DNA from: Metapseudomonas boanensis
GTDB lineage: Bacteria > Pseudomonadota > Gammaproteobacteria > Pseudomonadales > Pseudomonadaceae
Direction of reading: 5' to 3'
NCBI RefSeq assembly: GCF_018704125.1
Contig: NZ_JAGTIS010000002.1
Location: 496,001 to 560,000 of the forward strand
DNA: 64,000 nucleotides
Position 1 is the stretch's first letter; every line of letters begins with the position of its first letter. The position numbers and the translations under genes were made by a program. A model generated the notes under the pieces. That model was not told where the DNA came from, did not search any database, and saw only the letters and a list, made by a program, of their open reading frames with translations. Shown here piece by piece: positions 27,306 through 38,241 of this stretch.

Positions 27306-28670
27306 ATGAATAAGGGCGCCGAAAAACAAGGCGAAGGGAAAATTATTGATAATTTTCTTTTGCGTTTACCTACGATCAATGAAAGAGACGCACGCCTGAT
27401 TAAGTCAGCGGCATTTTCCTTGCTTTCAAAATCTGTTGGAATAATAGTTGCAATTATCACAATACCATTGACATCAGGCTACCTTAGCAAGGAGCTTTTT
27501 GGACTGTGGATGTTAATAACAGGAGTATTGGCGACGCTCACTTTTGTTGACCTAGGAATAGGAATAGGACTACAAAATGGCATCAGTAAATCCTTAGGCC
27601 TCAACACCCCTAAAATCGCAATAAACTACATTAAAAGCGCATACACAACAATCACAATTACAACGCTTGGAATAGCGACACTGACATCCCTCTTACTATA
27701 TACAGCAGGACTTGACGGCGTCATAAAAGCCACAGAAATCTTAGATACAGACACGCGACTTGCGCTTGTCCTTGGCTGCTACCTTTATCTAGCAGGAATT
27801 CCAGCAAGCCTTATACACCGAATTTTAAACGGCTACCAAGAAAACCACACAACAAACATTCTAATAATCTACGGAAGTCTCCTGAGCCTTACAGGGATCT
27901 ACACATCAGTTGCACTAGACCTTGGCTTCCCAGGAATACTTCTATCTTTCATAGCATCACCAATAATAGTCAACATAATTTACAGCCTGTATTTCTTCAG
28001 CAAAAAAAATGCATTTGAAACAACAGGAAATATAGAGCGCAGCATAGTCCAGAAGCTTCTTAAGGACGGCGGCTGGAGTCTACTCGCCCAAGCACTCTTC
28101 GCCATAAAAACAAATTCACCACCCATAATAATAGGAGTGGTGTCCGGAGTGATTTCTGTTGGCGAATATGGAGTAACACAGAAAGTCGTTTCAGTCTTCG
28201 GACTCATGGTTGCAGTTGCGCTACAACCTCTATGGAGCGCATATGGCGAGGCTTATCATCGAAAAGACAAACAATGGATAATTAAGACCTTAAAACGCTC
28301 AACGAGCCTGGTACTACTAATAACCGTCCCCGCCTTCGTCTTTTTGATAATTTTCGCACAGGACATTATAGAGCACTGGCTCAAAAGCCCACCCCCTCAA
28401 ATTGGCCTAGTAGGAAGTCTATCCCTCTGGGTCATAATCTCCAATTTAAATGTTTGCTTTGCAATGTTCCTCAACGGGATTGGCGCATTCAGAAGGCAGT
28501 CAATGATATCCCTGCTATTTATATCAGCGTCAATCGTAACCTCCTACTACAGCGGCTTGACATGGGGCGATACTGGCGCGGTAATTGGCTTCATATTATT
28601 GGCAGAATTAGCCAGAATGCCGTTCCTTGCAAACGAAGTTAGACGTGAAATCAGGGGTATGACGGGATGA
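27306..28670 (+). CDS. wzx: Wzx-type repeat-unit flippase
   Basis: 454 residues with about 12-14 membrane helices, of the polysaccharide-transporter (MOP) superfamily. The N-terminal segment ([21 protein letters not shown]) and [21 protein letters not shown] resemble Wzx/RfbX proteins, which flip the lipid-linked repeat unit to the periplasm. It overlaps the next gene by 4 bases (ATGA). The DNA is AT-rich. A second flippase is encoded at 58506-60047. Confidence 0.88.
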   Translation: MNKGAEKQGEGKIIDNFLLRLPTINERDARLIKSAAFSLLSKSVGIIVAIITIPLTSGYLSKELFGLWMLITGVLATLTFVDLGIGIGLQNGISKSLGLNTPKIAINYIKSAYTTITITTLGIATLTSLLLYTAGLDGVIKATEILDTDTRLALVLGCYLYLAGIPASLIHRILNGYQENHTTNILIIYGSLLSLTGIYTSVALDLGFPGILLSFIASPIIVNIIYSLYFFSKKNAFETTGNIERSIVQKLLKDGGWSLLAQALFAIKTNSPPIIIGVVSGVISVGEYGVTQKVVSVFGLMVAVALQPLWSAYGEAYHRKDKQWIIKTLKRSTSLVLLITVPAFVFLIIFAQDIIEHWLKSPPPQIGLVGSLSLWVIISNLNVCFAMFLNGIGAFRRQSMISLLFISASIVTSYYSGLTWGDTGAVIGFILLAELARMPFLANEVRREIRGMTG

Positions 28671-29374
28671 ACCACCTAAGCAAAGACTTCTGGAAATGGA
28701 CGATCCTCGAAAGAAAAAGAAGCATGGCGCGGATACCTGGATTCAATGCTCACTGGAACTCAATAGCAGTGAACTGTTCTTTCGACGAGTACTGCCACCT
28801 GATGAGGGAGTCAGAAGTATCCAACTCATCCTTTGGTAGGTTCACACGGATTAGTGGCGGCTCAGTTACCAATTCAAAAATTGGTTCATTCTGTGCAATA
28901 TCAAAGGGCGCGATTGTTGGCGGTGGCGGCGATCACCCCCTGGATCAAATATCTTTCCACTCAATTTTCTACATGAGCAGCAAGGTACAGCATCCAAAAA
29001 TACAATTCACAGAAAAACAACTCTACGATGACAAGTTAAAGGATGTCATAGTCGAAAATGACGTATGGATAGGATCGAACTCTGTCGTAAAGTCAGGAGT
29101 TAAAGTCGGAACCGGAGCGGTAGTAGGAAACAGTTCGCTAGTTGTAAAAGACGTACCCCCTTACGCTATTGTAGGAGGAGTCCCAGCTCGCGTTATAAAG
29201 TTTAGACATAGCGATGAGCTTATCAGTGAACTGCTGAGATCCCAATGGTGGAACTGGTCGATTCCGCAGCTAAAAGTAATCACCAAACACTTCTGCCAAG
29301 ACAGATCAATGACAGTGGATCGCTTCCTTGAGATTGAGCAGGAAGCATTGAGCATCGCTCACCCCAATATTTAA
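28667..29374 (+). CDS. CatB/XAT-type acetyltransferase with hexapeptide repeats
   Basis: 235 residues. A left-handed beta-helix is shown by hexapeptide repeats such as [20 protein letters not shown] (about residues 125-144) and [15 protein letters not shown], ending [18 protein letters not shown] likely catalytic His is in GGGGDHPLD. Family members O- or N-acetylate sugars or chloramphenicol; here a capsule sugar is the probable acceptor. It overlaps the flippase gene by 4 bases. Confidence 0.85.
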   Translation: MNHLSKDFWKWTILERKRSMARIPGFNAHWNSIAVNCSFDEYCHLMRESEVSNSSFGRFTRISGGSVTNSKIGSFCAISKGAIVGGGGDHPLDQISFHSIFYMSSKVQHPKIQFTEKQLYDDKLKDVIVENDVWIGSNSVVKSGVKVGTGAVVGNSSLVVKDVPPYAIVGGVPARVIKFRHSDELISELLRSQWWNWSIPQLKVITKHFCQDRSMTVDRFLEIEQEALSIAHPNI

Positions 29375-29496
29375 AGTATAAATTGCTTGGACAACATAAG
29401 CAGCTCCAACCAAAAACACCAAGCAATGAGGCTTGGTTACCGCTTTTAGCAATAAACTCAAGCAGCTAAACCAATTTAATCACCAGGACAAAATAA

Positions 29497-30618
29497 ATGG
29501 TCAAACGCGCCCTAATAACTGGAATTACCGGACAAGATGGATCTTATCTCGCGGAGTTCTTGCTGGAAAAAGGCTATGAAGTTCATGGTATCAAGCGCCG
29601 CGCTTCCTCCTTCAACACTCAGCGCGTTGATCATATTTACCAAGACCCGCACGTTGATAACCGAAACTTCGTACTCCACTACGGTGACCTGACCGATTCG
29701 TCCAATCTCACTCGGATCATTCAGGAAGTACAACCTGATGAAGTGTACAACCTGGGCGCGCAGTCCCACGTTGCGGTGAGCTTTGAAGCTCCTGAATACA
29801 CTGCTGACGTAGATGCCATGGGCACGCTGCGAATCCTGGAGGCCATTCGCCTGCTGGGCTTGGAAAAGAAGACCCGTTTCTACCAAGCCTCCACCTCCGA
29901 GCTATATGGCCTAGTGCAAGAGATCCCGCAAAAGGAGACCACTCCCTTTTATCCTCGCTCGCCCTATGCAGTGGCTAAGTTGTATGCCTACTGGATCACG
30001 GTGAACTACCGCGAGGCCTATGGCATGTACGCCTGCAACGGCATACTGTTTAACCATGAATCCCCACGCCGCGGAGAGACCTTCGTAACCCGCAAGATCA
30101 CCCGAGGCCTGGCCAACATTGCGCAAGGCCTGGAGCAGTGCCTGTACATGGGGAATATGGATGCTCTGCGTGACTGGGGACATGCGAAGGACTACGTGCG
30201 CATGCAGTGGATGATGCTGCAACAAGAGCAGCCCGATGACTTCGTGATCGCTACCGGCGTGCAGTATTCGGTACGCGAGTTCATTCGTTGGTCGGCGGCT
30301 GAGCTGGGCGTTTCACTGCGCTTCGAAGGCCAGGGTATCGACGAGATCGCTGTAGTCCAGCGCATTGACGGTGATAACGCTCCAGCCCTGAAAGTTGGCG
30401 ACGTCATCGTTCGTGTCGATCCGCGTTACTTCCGTCCCGCCGAAGTGGAAACCCTCCTGGGTGATCCCGCCAAGGCCAAGCAGAAACTCGGCTGGGTGCC
30501 GGAAATCACGGTTCAAGAGATGTGCGCAGAAATGGTTCGCGAGGACCTGAAAGTCGCTAAGCGCTACGCCCTTCTCAAGGAACACGGCCACGAGGTTCCG
30601 GTGTCGGTGGAGAACTGA
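29497..30618 (+). CDS. gmd: GDP-mannose 4,6-dehydratase (copy 1)
   Basis: 373 residues. It converts GDP-mannose to GDP-4-keto-6-deoxymannose. The NADP-binding loop is [12 protein letters not shown], the active site has STSELYG and the YxxxK pair in [14 protein letters not shown], and [12 protein letters not shown] is a Gmd signature. It is about 90% identical by eye to the minus-strand copy at 52583-53707. Backbone-like GC content contrasts with both AT-rich neighbours, and a small hairpin (29419-29436, CCAAGC/GCTTGG) lies in the 122-bp gap before it. Confidence 0.97.
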   Translation: MVKRALITGITGQDGSYLAEFLLEKGYEVHGIKRRASSFNTQRVDHIYQDPHVDNRNFVLHYGDLTDSSNLTRIIQEVQPDEVYNLGAQSHVAVSFEAPEYTADVDAMGTLRILEAIRLLGLEKKTRFYQASTSELYGLVQEIPQKETTPFYPRSPYAVAKLYAYWITVNYREAYGMYACNGILFNHESPRRGETFVTRKITRGLANIAQGLEQCLYMGNMDALRDWGHAKDYVRMQWMMLQQEQPDDFVIATGVQYSVREFIRWSAAELGVSLRFEGQGIDEIAVVQRIDGDNAPALKVGDVIVRVDPRYFRPAEVETLLGDPAKAKQKLGWVPEITVQEMCAEMVREDLKVAKRYALLKEHGHEVPVSVEN

Positions 30619-30620
30619 GC

Positions 30621-31598
30621 ATGAACCGAGACTTGAATCAGAAGGTGTTCGTAGCCGGCCATGGCGGGATGGTTGGATCTGCCATCGTGCGGAAGCTGAA
30701 GGCTATCGGTTACAGCAACATCATCACGGCAAGCCGAGCTGAACTGAATCTCCTCGACCAGCAGGCCGTACAACAATTCTTCACCTCGCAGCAGATTGAT
30801 CAGGTGTATCTCGCTGCTGCCAAGGTGGGCGGCATTCATGCGAACAACGTCTACCCTGCCGAGTTCATCTACGAGAACCTGATGATCGAGGCGAACATCA
30901 TCCACGCCTCACATCAGAGCGATGTGCAGAAGCTGCTTTTCCTCGGCTCGTCCTGCATCTACCCCAAACATGCCGAGCAACCCATGCGTGAAGAAGCTTT
31001 GCTTACGGGTGTGCTCGAGCCTACCAACGAGCCCTATGCCATTGCGAAGATCGCGGGTATCAAGATGTGTGAGAGCTACAACCGCCAGTACGACAGGGAT
31101 TACCGCAGCGTGATGCCCACCAATCTGTATGGGCCGCACGACAATTACCATCCCGAAAATAGCCACGTCATTCCCGCCTTGCTCCGCCGCTTCCATGAAG
31201 CGGTACAGCGTGGTGATGAGGAAGTCGTGATCTGGGGCAGCGGCAAGCCGATGCGTGAGTTTCTCCATGTCGACGATATGGCTTCGGCCAGTGTGCATGT
31301 TATGGAGTTGGATGAGAAAGCGTATCGGGCGAACACGCAACCGATGCTCTCACATATCAATGTTGGCACAGGTACAGACTGCACCATCCGTGAACTTGCA
31401 GAAACCATCGCATCTGTCAGTAAGTTCACCGGCCGCCTTACATTCGATGTCACTAAGCCTGATGGTACGCCGCGAAAACTAATGGAGGTATCTCGGCTCA
31501 AGGCGCTGGGCTGGGAGGCAAGTATCAGCCTGAGCGAGGGACTAAGTGATACATACCAGTGGTATGAAAATAACGTAGTCGGCGTACGAAGCAAATAA
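30621..31598 (+). CDS. fcl: GDP-L-fucose synthase (copy 1)
   Basis: 325 residues. This epimerase-reductase makes GDP-L-fucose from the Gmd product. The nucleotide loop is [13 protein letters not shown], and the catalytic set includes SSCIYPK and YAIAKIAG (Tyr and Lys). It starts 2 bp after gmd. The tail ([14 protein letters not shown]) is normal length. A minus-strand copy lies at 51603-52580. Confidence 0.97.
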   Translation: MNRDLNQKVFVAGHGGMVGSAIVRKLKAIGYSNIITASRAELNLLDQQAVQQFFTSQQIDQVYLAAAKVGGIHANNVYPAEFIYENLMIEANIIHASHQSDVQKLLFLGSSCIYPKHAEQPMREEALLTGVLEPTNEPYAIAKIAGIKMCESYNRQYDRDYRSVMPTNLYGPHDNYHPENSHVIPALLRRFHEAVQRGDEEVVIWGSGKPMREFLHVDDMASASVHVMELDEKAYRANTQPMLSHINVGTGTDCTIRELAETIASVSKFTGRLTFDVTKPDGTPRKLMEVSRLKALGWEASISLSEGLSDTYQWYENNVVGVRSK

Positions 31599-31624
31599 CG
31601 TTCTCCAACTTGCACATAAAAGAC

Positions 31625-31653
31625 GTGGAGCCCCCCTTCAGGCGGTGCTCCAC
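31625..31653 (+). terminator. Hairpin after fcl
   Basis: GTGGAGC / GCTCCAC, a 7-bp stem with a 15-base loop at the 3' edge of the GC-rich gmd-fcl cassette. No T-run. Confidence 0.4.
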
Positions 31654-31688
31654 TCAGCCTTTACTCACATCCAGCATCCTCAACTAAT

Positions 31689-32426
31689 ATGTCAGAAAAG
31701 CCAAAGTTCAGCATTATAGTCGCCTGCTTCAACAGTGAACGATACATATTTGACGCCCTAGCCTCGGTCAAGAACCAAACACTCCAAAACTATGAGCTTA
31801 TAATCATCGACGGCGGCTCGACCGATGGCACCATCGGAATTATAGAGAAAAACTTCTCCGCCATAACAAAACATATAATCTCAGAAAAAGATGAAGGAAT
31901 AGGCGACGCTTGGAACAAGGGTCTTAAAATAGCGTCTGGCGAGTTTGTGCTTTTACTTAACTCTGATGACTTCTGGCCACCTGAGTACTTAGAATCCATT
32001 GCGACTGAATCATCCGCAACCGAGAAAAAGGTTGTTTACTATGGCTCAACGACCATGGTGGACGATAATAAAAACACTCTTTCCTTCATCGACAAGAAAT
32101 TTTCAAAAAACCTTCTATGTATAGGGTTTAGGTTCATTCACACGTCCTGCATAATTCCAAAGTCAACTTATGAACTTGTAGGCCAATTTGACAAAAACGT
32201 AAGAATAGCAGTTGATACCGACTGGCTACTCAGAGCACACAACGCCGGCGTTCCCTTCAAAAAACTTTCGCACAATAACTTCATGAGAATCGGTGGAGTT
32301 TCCGACAAGCATAAGGATCGTGCATTTTCCGAGTATATTTCAAGAGCAAGACACCACAACATACTGAAATTACCAGCAATACTCTACACCACCCTCATGA
32401 AGACAATTCTTTTCATAAAGAAATGA
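31689..32426 (+). CDS. Glycosyltransferase family 2
   Basis: 245 residues with a GT-A fold. Motifs are FSIIVACFNSERYIFDAL at the start, IIDGGSTDGT, and the metal-binding LLNSDDFW (about residue 99). GT2 enzymes of this size often add hexoses to lipid-linked sugars. No signal peptide; weakly hydrophobic C-terminus. It overlaps the next gene by 4 bases. The transferred sugar is not predictable. Confidence 0.9.
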   Translation: MSEKPKFSIIVACFNSERYIFDALASVKNQTLQNYELIIIDGGSTDGTIGIIEKNFSAITKHIISEKDEGIGDAWNKGLKIASGEFVLLLNSDDFWPPEYLESIATESSATEKKVVYYGSTTMVDDNKNTLSFIDKKFSKNLLCIGFRFIHTSCIIPKSTYELVGQFDKNVRIAVDTDWLLRAHNAGVPFKKLSHNNFMRIGGVSDKHKDRAFSEYISRARHHNILKLPAILYTTLMKTILFIKK

Positions 32427-32956
32427 AGACTCAAATTTTTTTTATTTATGTAAGATCAATTAACTTAATAGCCAACCTAACCCCCCTCTTCCTAGTCAAG
32501 AACTTATTCCTAAGAATGCTGAACGTTCGACTCGGAAAGAACTCCGTCATACACTCTAGAGTGCGACTATTTGGCCTTTCCAAAGTAACAGTTGGCGAAA
32601 ACTCAACCATTAACTTTGGTGTATACCTCGATAATCGAGCAAAAATTTCCATCGGCAAAAACGTATCAATTGCGCACGACGTAAAAATTTATACCGCTGG
32701 CCACAAGATCGACAGCGACCATTTTGACTTCTTCAAAAAAGATGTACACATAAATGACTATGCATGCATCTTTTCAAATGCACTTATAATGCCTGGAATT
32801 AGAGTCGGAAGAGGAGCTGTAGTCCTTCCTGGAGCCGTGGTAACAAAAGACGTTCAAGAGATGACTGTTGTGGGTGGAAACCCTGCCACCCCAATCAAGC
32901 CAAGAAACTCCAACTTAAGTTACGAACTAAAATATAAATACTGGATGGCAAATTAG
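32423..32956 (+). CDS. Hexapeptide-repeat acetyltransferase (WcaF/Maa-like)
   Basis: 177 residues, left-handed beta-helix. Repeats include KVTVGENSTINFGVYLDN and KISIGKNVSIAHDVKIY; the active-site His is in YTAGHKID, and the end VVTKDVQEMTVVGGNPATPI is typical. Probable sugar O-acetyltransferase of the capsule repeat unit. The N-terminal 35 residues are more hydrophobic than usual. Confidence 0.85.
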   Translation: MKTQIFFIYVRSINLIANLTPLFLVKNLFLRMLNVRLGKNSVIHSRVRLFGLSKVTVGENSTINFGVYLDNRAKISIGKNVSIAHDVKIYTAGHKIDSDHFDFFKKDVHINDYACIFSNALIMPGIRVGRGAVVLPGAVVTKDVQEMTVVGGNPATPIKPRNSNLSYELKYKYWMAN

Positions 32957-33090
32957 CCCGTAGTCAAACCATCATCCAAGCCGCAATAACAATACAGCCA
33001 CAAAAACACAAAAATGAAAGCCAACCGCCTCCTCAAAAACATCACCACCCATGAAACCAAAAGAGCAGACTGCTAAAGAGGAAGAGCCCC

Positions 33091-34284
33091 TTGAAAAGAA
33101 AAGAGCTACTACACTTAGCATTCCACCTTTCCGCGCTATCAATAATTCTTCTTCAGCAAATATCAGTACCCCAGATTAATAACATACAAATAATCACACC
33201 AATCATAATAGCAATTGGGGCAGCCTTAATTCTTACCGGAGCAGCAAAAGTCCAGAACAGCAAGTTACTCGCGACTGCATACATATTTGCCACAATTTCA
33301 ACCCTTATATCAATAATTAAAAATCCAGATATAATCTCCCTACAGTCATACATTTACTTCGCCGCTTTATATTTAATTTTCTTTGTTCGCCCAACAAAAG
33401 AAAACAATTTAATCGAAAAGCTACCCAGCATCGGAATATTATTTTCAGCAATTGGGATCGGACAATTGCTGGCCCAATACATCGGAATTCCTTTTTTTGA
33501 CGTTAGATCAATAGCACCAGAAAGCACAATCATCCAAAACTACAACTACTCATACGAAACAAGCTACAACAGTGGAATATTCAAACCAAACGGCGCAACC
33601 TTTCTCGAGCCATCCTTCTTCTCTCAATTTATGGCGTTATTCCTAATCGTTGAGTACCATAACAAAAGAAGAGCTTTATTTCTGGCGACCTTCGCATTAT
33701 CTATATTGGCGTCTCACTCAGGAACAGGGATTATTATACTTTTGTTCTGGGCAATAAGCTTCCCAATCTTCATCAACCCAATGAGAACAAGCTCAATAAT
33801 CGGATTGATGCTCCCCATCGCAGCAGTCCTAATTGCATTAGGCCAAAGCGAGTACCTCTATACAAGAGCCCTTGAAATCACACGGGAAGAATCAAGCGCC
33901 CACATCCGCTTCATTGCACCGCTCTTAAACTACCAAGCCCTTATAGACTCAACCGGAATCGCCACCCTTCTCTTCGGCGCAGGACCAGGATCATCCGAGA
34001 ATATCATTCTTACCTATCAAGCAAATTACAGCGCGTTCTTCAAGGCGATATTTGAGTACGGATTATTCTTCTCATTATCCTATGTTTTCTGGTGGGCAAT
34101 ATTTCTTAAGCGAAATGCTCCAAACTACCTATTTGCTCCGCTTTTTGCCTTCATATTCATAGCCAGCGGGAGCTTTCTTCAACCACTCACGCTACTAGCA
34201 GCTTGGTTTTTTTGCTTTTTCGCAAGCCCCACTTGCCAGCAGCGCACGCTTCAGCCCCGTCCGTGTAATCAATTAGTAATCTAG
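33091..34284 (+). CDS. wzy: Wzy-type polysaccharide polymerase
   Basis: 397 residues with about 10-11 membrane helices. It has the layout of O-antigen/capsule polymerases: a large periplasmic loop in the middle (FLEPSFFSQFMALF, about residues 171-184) and a later loop with FGAGPGSSENIIL. Sequence conservation in this family is low, so the call rests on topology and position. The start is TTG at 33091 after AGAGGAAG; no ATG offers a better N-terminus. DNA is AT-rich. Confidence 0.8.
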   Translation: MKRKELLHLAFHLSALSIILLQQISVPQINNIQIITPIIIAIGAALILTGAAKVQNSKLLATAYIFATISTLISIIKNPDIISLQSYIYFAALYLIFFVRPTKENNLIEKLPSIGILFSAIGIGQLLAQYIGIPFFDVRSIAPESTIIQNYNYSYETSYNSGIFKPNGATFLEPSFFSQFMALFLIVEYHNKRRALFLATFALSILASHSGTGIIILLFWAISFPIFINPMRTSSIIGLMLPIAAVLIALGQSEYLYTRALEITREESSAHIRFIAPLLNYQALIDSTGIATLLFGAGPGSSENIILTYQANYSAFFKAIFEYGLFFSLSYVFWWAIFLKRNAPNYLFAPLFAFIFIASGSFLQPLTLLAAWFFCFFASPTCQQRTLQPRPCNQLVI

Positions 34285-34295
34285 CGAATCAAAAA

Positions 34296-35441
34296 ATGCC
34301 AACAAATATACTTTTTATCACCTTCGGAGACTTTAGGACCCCTACCGACGGGGGAAGCAAATTCACGAACGAAATAGTCAGCATGTTGAGGCAAACGAGC
34401 AAAAAGGTAGAGATCCTCAACTATTACGATCACGCCCCGTCTAACTCAAAAACAATCAGAAAGATACTATCAATTTTCATTTCCCTCTTTCTTAGACTCC
34501 CTCTTCCGGCCTCATACTTCTATAGCAGGAGCCTGATAAATTCGGCAAGAAAGAAAATTCTCGACGAACTAAGCAAATCCGCCCCCCAGCAAAGGCGAAT
34601 AAGCATTTTCGTGGACCACCTTGAGCTTTGCTATATCACAAGTTCTCTACGCCTAGAATTTGGCGATGAAATTGAAATAGCACATATAAGCCACAACATT
34701 GAACCGTCATTACTCAAGCAGAGGTTAGGAGAGGGGCTTGCCTATAAGTACTCCCAGTTATGCTGCGACTACAGCAAATTTGAAAAAAAATCCTTGTACT
34801 ATGTCGACACGATATTTTCGATTTCTGATGAGGAAAAGCATCACTTCTCCAAACTCAATCCTACTTCGTCTCTCGGCTCTCCAATAAAAGCAATCACAAT
34901 TCCGCCAACGTTCTCATACCTTCCCTTGCACAAGAGCACCAACGAAACTCCCTACAAAAAGATCGTATTCGTTGCAAGCTTTGACTGGTGGCCCAACCAA
35001 CAAGCATTCCAATGGATCAGGGACTATCTATCACCCAGTCTTCCCACTGGCTTTAAGATCCATATATATGGCAAAAACAGCACGAAATTTTCCGCAGGCG
35101 CTCCGGAAAACCTCGTCTTTCATGGATATGTAGACAACATATTGGAAGTTTGGGATGACTGCTTTTTTTCTGTAGCACCCATTACTCGCGGGGCCGGCGT
35201 TAATATAAAAGTCTCCGAAAGTCTACACAACAGAGTCCCCGTAATAGGGTCAGAACTTTCCTTCAAGGGAATTTCAAAAGACTACCTGGGTGGAACGCTG
35301 AAACTAGAGCTTGATGTTGAGGCATGGATTAATGCCCTTGAGTTCTATTCAAGCAACCCCTCCGAGTATGAAAAGCTCAAGAGAGCCATATCATATCCCT
35401 CAAGGGAGAAAATCCTTGACAAGCTCAGAATTACACCATGA
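34296..35441 (+). CDS. Glycosyltransferase, GT-B fold
   Basis: 381 residues. The C-terminal half has the GT1/GT4-like pattern: VFVASFDWWPNQQAFQWI (about residue 230), FHGYVDNI and PITRGAGVNIKVSESL, followed by GSELSFKGI. The N-terminal half begins LFITFGDFRTPTDGGSKF, a donor-binding type loop. It lies 11 bp after wzy and overlaps the next gene by 4 bases. Specificity unknown. Confidence 0.85.
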   Translation: MPTNILFITFGDFRTPTDGGSKFTNEIVSMLRQTSKKVEILNYYDHAPSNSKTIRKILSIFISLFLRLPLPASYFYSRSLINSARKKILDELSKSAPQQRRISIFVDHLELCYITSSLRLEFGDEIEIAHISHNIEPSLLKQRLGEGLAYKYSQLCCDYSKFEKKSLYYVDTIFSISDEEKHHFSKLNPTSSLGSPIKAITIPPTFSYLPLHKSTNETPYKKIVFVASFDWWPNQQAFQWIRDYLSPSLPTGFKIHIYGKNSTKFSAGAPENLVFHGYVDNILEVWDDCFFSVAPITRGAGVNIKVSESLHNRVPVIGSELSFKGISKDYLGGTLKLELDVEAWINALEFYSSNPSEYEKLKRAISYPSREKILDKLRITP

Positions 35442-36712
35442 ATAATACTAAGCCTAAAATTCTTTTAGTTCTTTCTCGAAGCCTATCAAGCAGCGATGGT
35501 GGACGCGAGGCTTTGATAATAGATTTTATCAAAAGAATGCATGCTTACTTCGATATAAGCACTGCAGTATTTAACAGCAAGTCAGAGCCAGATCAAGAGA
35601 TCATAGCAAACCACAAAAAGCTTGGCGTAACATCTACTTTAATACTACACAAGACCAGCCTGGGCTCCATTGCAAGGAACCTCTTGACGTTAAATGGCGC
35701 TATTCAGGAAGCTTTCTTTTTCAGCAAGGACAACCTGCTGATCATAGAAAAGTTCGTCCGCTCAGAGAATATATCTGCCGTTTACTTCGACATGATAAGG
35801 CTCTTCAGGTATGCAGAAGAAATAAACAAAAGAACTTCCGCGAAAATAATTTTCGACCTTGACGACTTGCTTTCCTTACGCTATGAGCTTTTTTCAAAAA
35901 CAACGCTAACACCGAGGCAGGTATTTGGAACCTACGGGGATTTTATTCCAAAGATCTTCACAAACATCCTAATAGGAAAAGTGCTTCCATACATTTTGCG
36001 ATACGAAGCCAAAATGTGCAGGTTGCGCGAAAAAGCAGTCGCCGAGTTTTCGGACATAATATTAATAACTTCACCATCAGAAAAATCCACATATCAAGAA
36101 TTTACCTCCAGGCAGCACAACATCTTCACAAACTTCCCGATCATTAGCGCTAAAGAGCTCTCCCTACCGCTTGATAGCGCTGGAGAAAAGGAACTTGTCT
36201 GGCTTGGAAACAACCATGTCGCCCATAACATGGAGGCCTTAGAACACCTAATTTCTAGGATACTTCCAAAAGCAAAAGGTTTTTCCCTAATAGTTGCAGG
36301 AAAAACCCCACATCACTTTGTAGAAAGGCACCAAAACAATGAGATGGTGAGCTTTGTTGGTTTCATACCCTGCAAGGACTCTTTTTTTCGGCCAGGAAAA
36401 ATATTGATATCCCCCTTTAAATTCGGGACAGGGATAAAAATAAAACTACTGGAAGCGATGTCCGCCGGAGTCGCCGTGATAACGAACGACACTGGATTCC
36501 AAGGAATACCTAAAGATAACAATATCTTCTTCGCACCCTGCTCAAGTGACGAAGAAATGATTGAAAGAGCAAGCAAACTTGCATCCAGCCAAAACTATAT
36601 TTCCGACTGGATAAGAGAGCAGCAGTCCACACTGAAAACTCATTTTTCTCACAGCCACGAAAAAGATATATTCCTAGCAATATCAGACAACTCAATAGAA
36701 CGGACCTCTTAA
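35438..36712 (+). CDS. Glycosyltransferase, GT4-like
   Basis: 424 residues, GT-B fold. ILLVLSRSLSSSDGGREALI begins the N-terminal Rossmann half, IIFDLDDLLS occurs near residue 146, and the donor site shows WLGNNHVAHNMEAL, FVGFIPCKDS, ISPFKFGTGIKIKLLEAMS and GFQGIP. It overlaps the previous glycosyltransferase by 4 bases and its stop directly abuts the manC start. The third transferase of the block after the initiating enzyme, so a repeat unit of about four sugars is plausible. Confidence 0.85.
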   Translation: MNNTKPKILLVLSRSLSSSDGGREALIIDFIKRMHAYFDISTAVFNSKSEPDQEIIANHKKLGVTSTLILHKTSLGSIARNLLTLNGAIQEAFFFSKDNLLIIEKFVRSENISAVYFDMIRLFRYAEEINKRTSAKIIFDLDDLLSLRYELFSKTTLTPRQVFGTYGDFIPKIFTNILIGKVLPYILRYEAKMCRLREKAVAEFSDIILITSPSEKSTYQEFTSRQHNIFTNFPIISAKELSLPLDSAGEKELVWLGNNHVAHNMEALEHLISRILPKAKGFSLIVAGKTPHHFVERHQNNEMVSFVGFIPCKDSFFRPGKILISPFKFGTGIKIKLLEAMSAGVAVITNDTGFQGIPKDNNIFFAPCSSDEEMIERASKLASSQNYISDWIREQQSTLKTHFSHSHEKDIFLAISDNSIERTS

Positions 36713-38125
36713 ATGCTAAAAATTTTCCCTGTCATCCTCGCCGGAGGCTCCGGCTCGCGTCTTTGGCCTCTTTCAAGACAGCTCAATCCTAAACAGTTTC
36801 TGCCGTTGGCCGATGTCAACCTATCCATGCTGCAGGCAACGGTCCAACGTATGTCCGGGCTAGAGACGGCTCTGCCAACTCTGATCTGCAACGAACAGCA
36901 CCGCTTCCTGGCCGCAGAGCAAATGCGGCTATTGGGCATGGAGCAAGCCAAGATCCTGCTTGAGCCGGTTGGCCGCAACACCGCCCCGGCTATTGCAGTG
37001 GCAGCGTTACAAGCTTGCGAAAATGAAGATCCTGTTTTGCTGGTGTTGGCGGCGGATCACCTGATTCAGGATGTAGAGGCGTTCCAGGCCAGCATTCAAG
37101 CCGCGCTGCCGCTCGCAGAAGCGGGGAAGCTTGTTACCTTCGGCATCGTGCCGAGCCATCCGGAAACGGGTTATGGCTACATCGAGCGGGGCAGCAAGGT
37201 TGGCGACGGTGGCTTTGCAGTGAGCCGCTTTGTGGAAAAGCCAAACCTGGCAACGGCACAAGATTACCTGGCCACTGGCAGCTACTACTGGAACAGCGGT
37301 ATGTTCATGTTCCGCGCCAGTCGCTATCTGGAAGAGTTGCAGCAGTTCCGCCCCGACATTCTTGCGGCATGCCGCAAGGCATTGGCCGGAGGCACACAAG
37401 ACCTGCACTTCACCCGCGTCGATGCGGCAGCTTTCACCGAATGCCCTGAGGACTCCATTGACTACGCCGTAATGGAGAAAACCGAGGATGCAGTCATGGT
37501 GCCGCTGGATGCCGGCTGGAGCGATATTGGCTCATGGTCTGCGCTGTGGGACGTGAGTGAGAAGGATGAGCAGGGGAACGTCTTCAAAGGCGACGTATTG
37601 GACCAGCGCTCACGGAACACTTACGTGCATGCCGACAACCGGTTGGTTGCAACCGTTGGCGTAGAAGACCTGGTCATTGTGGAAACCAAGGATGCTGTTC
37701 TGGTTGCCCATAAAGACCATGTACAAGACGTGAAAAAGATCGTTGAGCAGCTTAAAAGCGGCGCACGCGGCGAGCACATCAACCATCGCGAGGTGTACCG
37801 GCCCTGGGGTATGTATGACTCCATCGACAATGGCCATCGCTATCAGGTGAAGCGCATCACTGTGCAGCCTGGCGCCAAGCTGTCGGTGCAGATGCATCAC
37901 CATCGGGCCGAGCATTGGATCGTGGTCAGCGGTACCGCCAAGGTTACCAATGGCGACCAAACCTATCTGGTGACCGAAAACCAATCGACCTATATCCCGA
38001 TTGGGCAGGTCCATGCTCTGGAAAATCCCGGGGTAATCCCACTGGAGCTGATCGAGGTTCAGTCCGGATCCTATCTGGGCGAGGACGATATCGTACGCTT
38101 CGAAGATAAGTACGGCAGGGCCTGA
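36713..38125 (+). CDS. manC: Mannose-1-phosphate guanylyltransferase / mannose-6-phosphate isomerase (copy 1)
   Basis: 470 residues. The N-terminal nucleotidyltransferase has [27 protein letters not shown] and RFVEKPN; the C-terminal cupin isomerase domain has [22 protein letters not shown] and VHALENPG. It supplies GDP-mannose, the Gmd substrate. The last 180 residues are almost identical to the second ManC at 49606-51015. Composition returns to backbone GC here. Confidence 0.96.
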   Translation: MLKIFPVILAGGSGSRLWPLSRQLNPKQFLPLADVNLSMLQATVQRMSGLETALPTLICNEQHRFLAAEQMRLLGMEQAKILLEPVGRNTAPAIAVAALQACENEDPVLLVLAADHLIQDVEAFQASIQAALPLAEAGKLVTFGIVPSHPETGYGYIERGSKVGDGGFAVSRFVEKPNLATAQDYLATGSYYWNSGMFMFRASRYLEELQQFRPDILAACRKALAGGTQDLHFTRVDAAAFTECPEDSIDYAVMEKTEDAVMVPLDAGWSDIGSWSALWDVSEKDEQGNVFKGDVLDQRSRNTYVHADNRLVATVGVEDLVIVETKDAVLVAHKDHVQDVKKIVEQLKSGARGEHINHREVYRPWGMYDSIDNGHRYQVKRITVQPGAKLSVQMHHHRAEHWIVVSGTAKVTNGDQTYLVTENQSTYIPIGQVHALENPGVIPLELIEVQSGSYLGEDDIVRFEDKYGRA

Positions 38126-38241
38126 CTGGGCACGAAGGCTGGATTCCGCGCGGTTTCCAGCTTGCATTGGCCACGCTTTATCCATACCCTTTGACACCAT
38201 CCGTTCCTTAGGGACAATCCGCTCAAAAAAGGAGCAAGAAC

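Larger units (their letters stand above)
27140..36712. other. AT-rich sugar-specific block with a GC-rich gmd-fcl insert
   Basis: Genes from the flippase to the last glycosyltransferase are clearly richer in A and T than their neighbours (frequent AAA, ATA, TTT codons), except 29497-31598 (gmd-fcl), which has backbone-like composition. No REP palindrome lies in the block. This is the usual signature of a transferred, serotype-specific segment. Confidence 0.8.
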
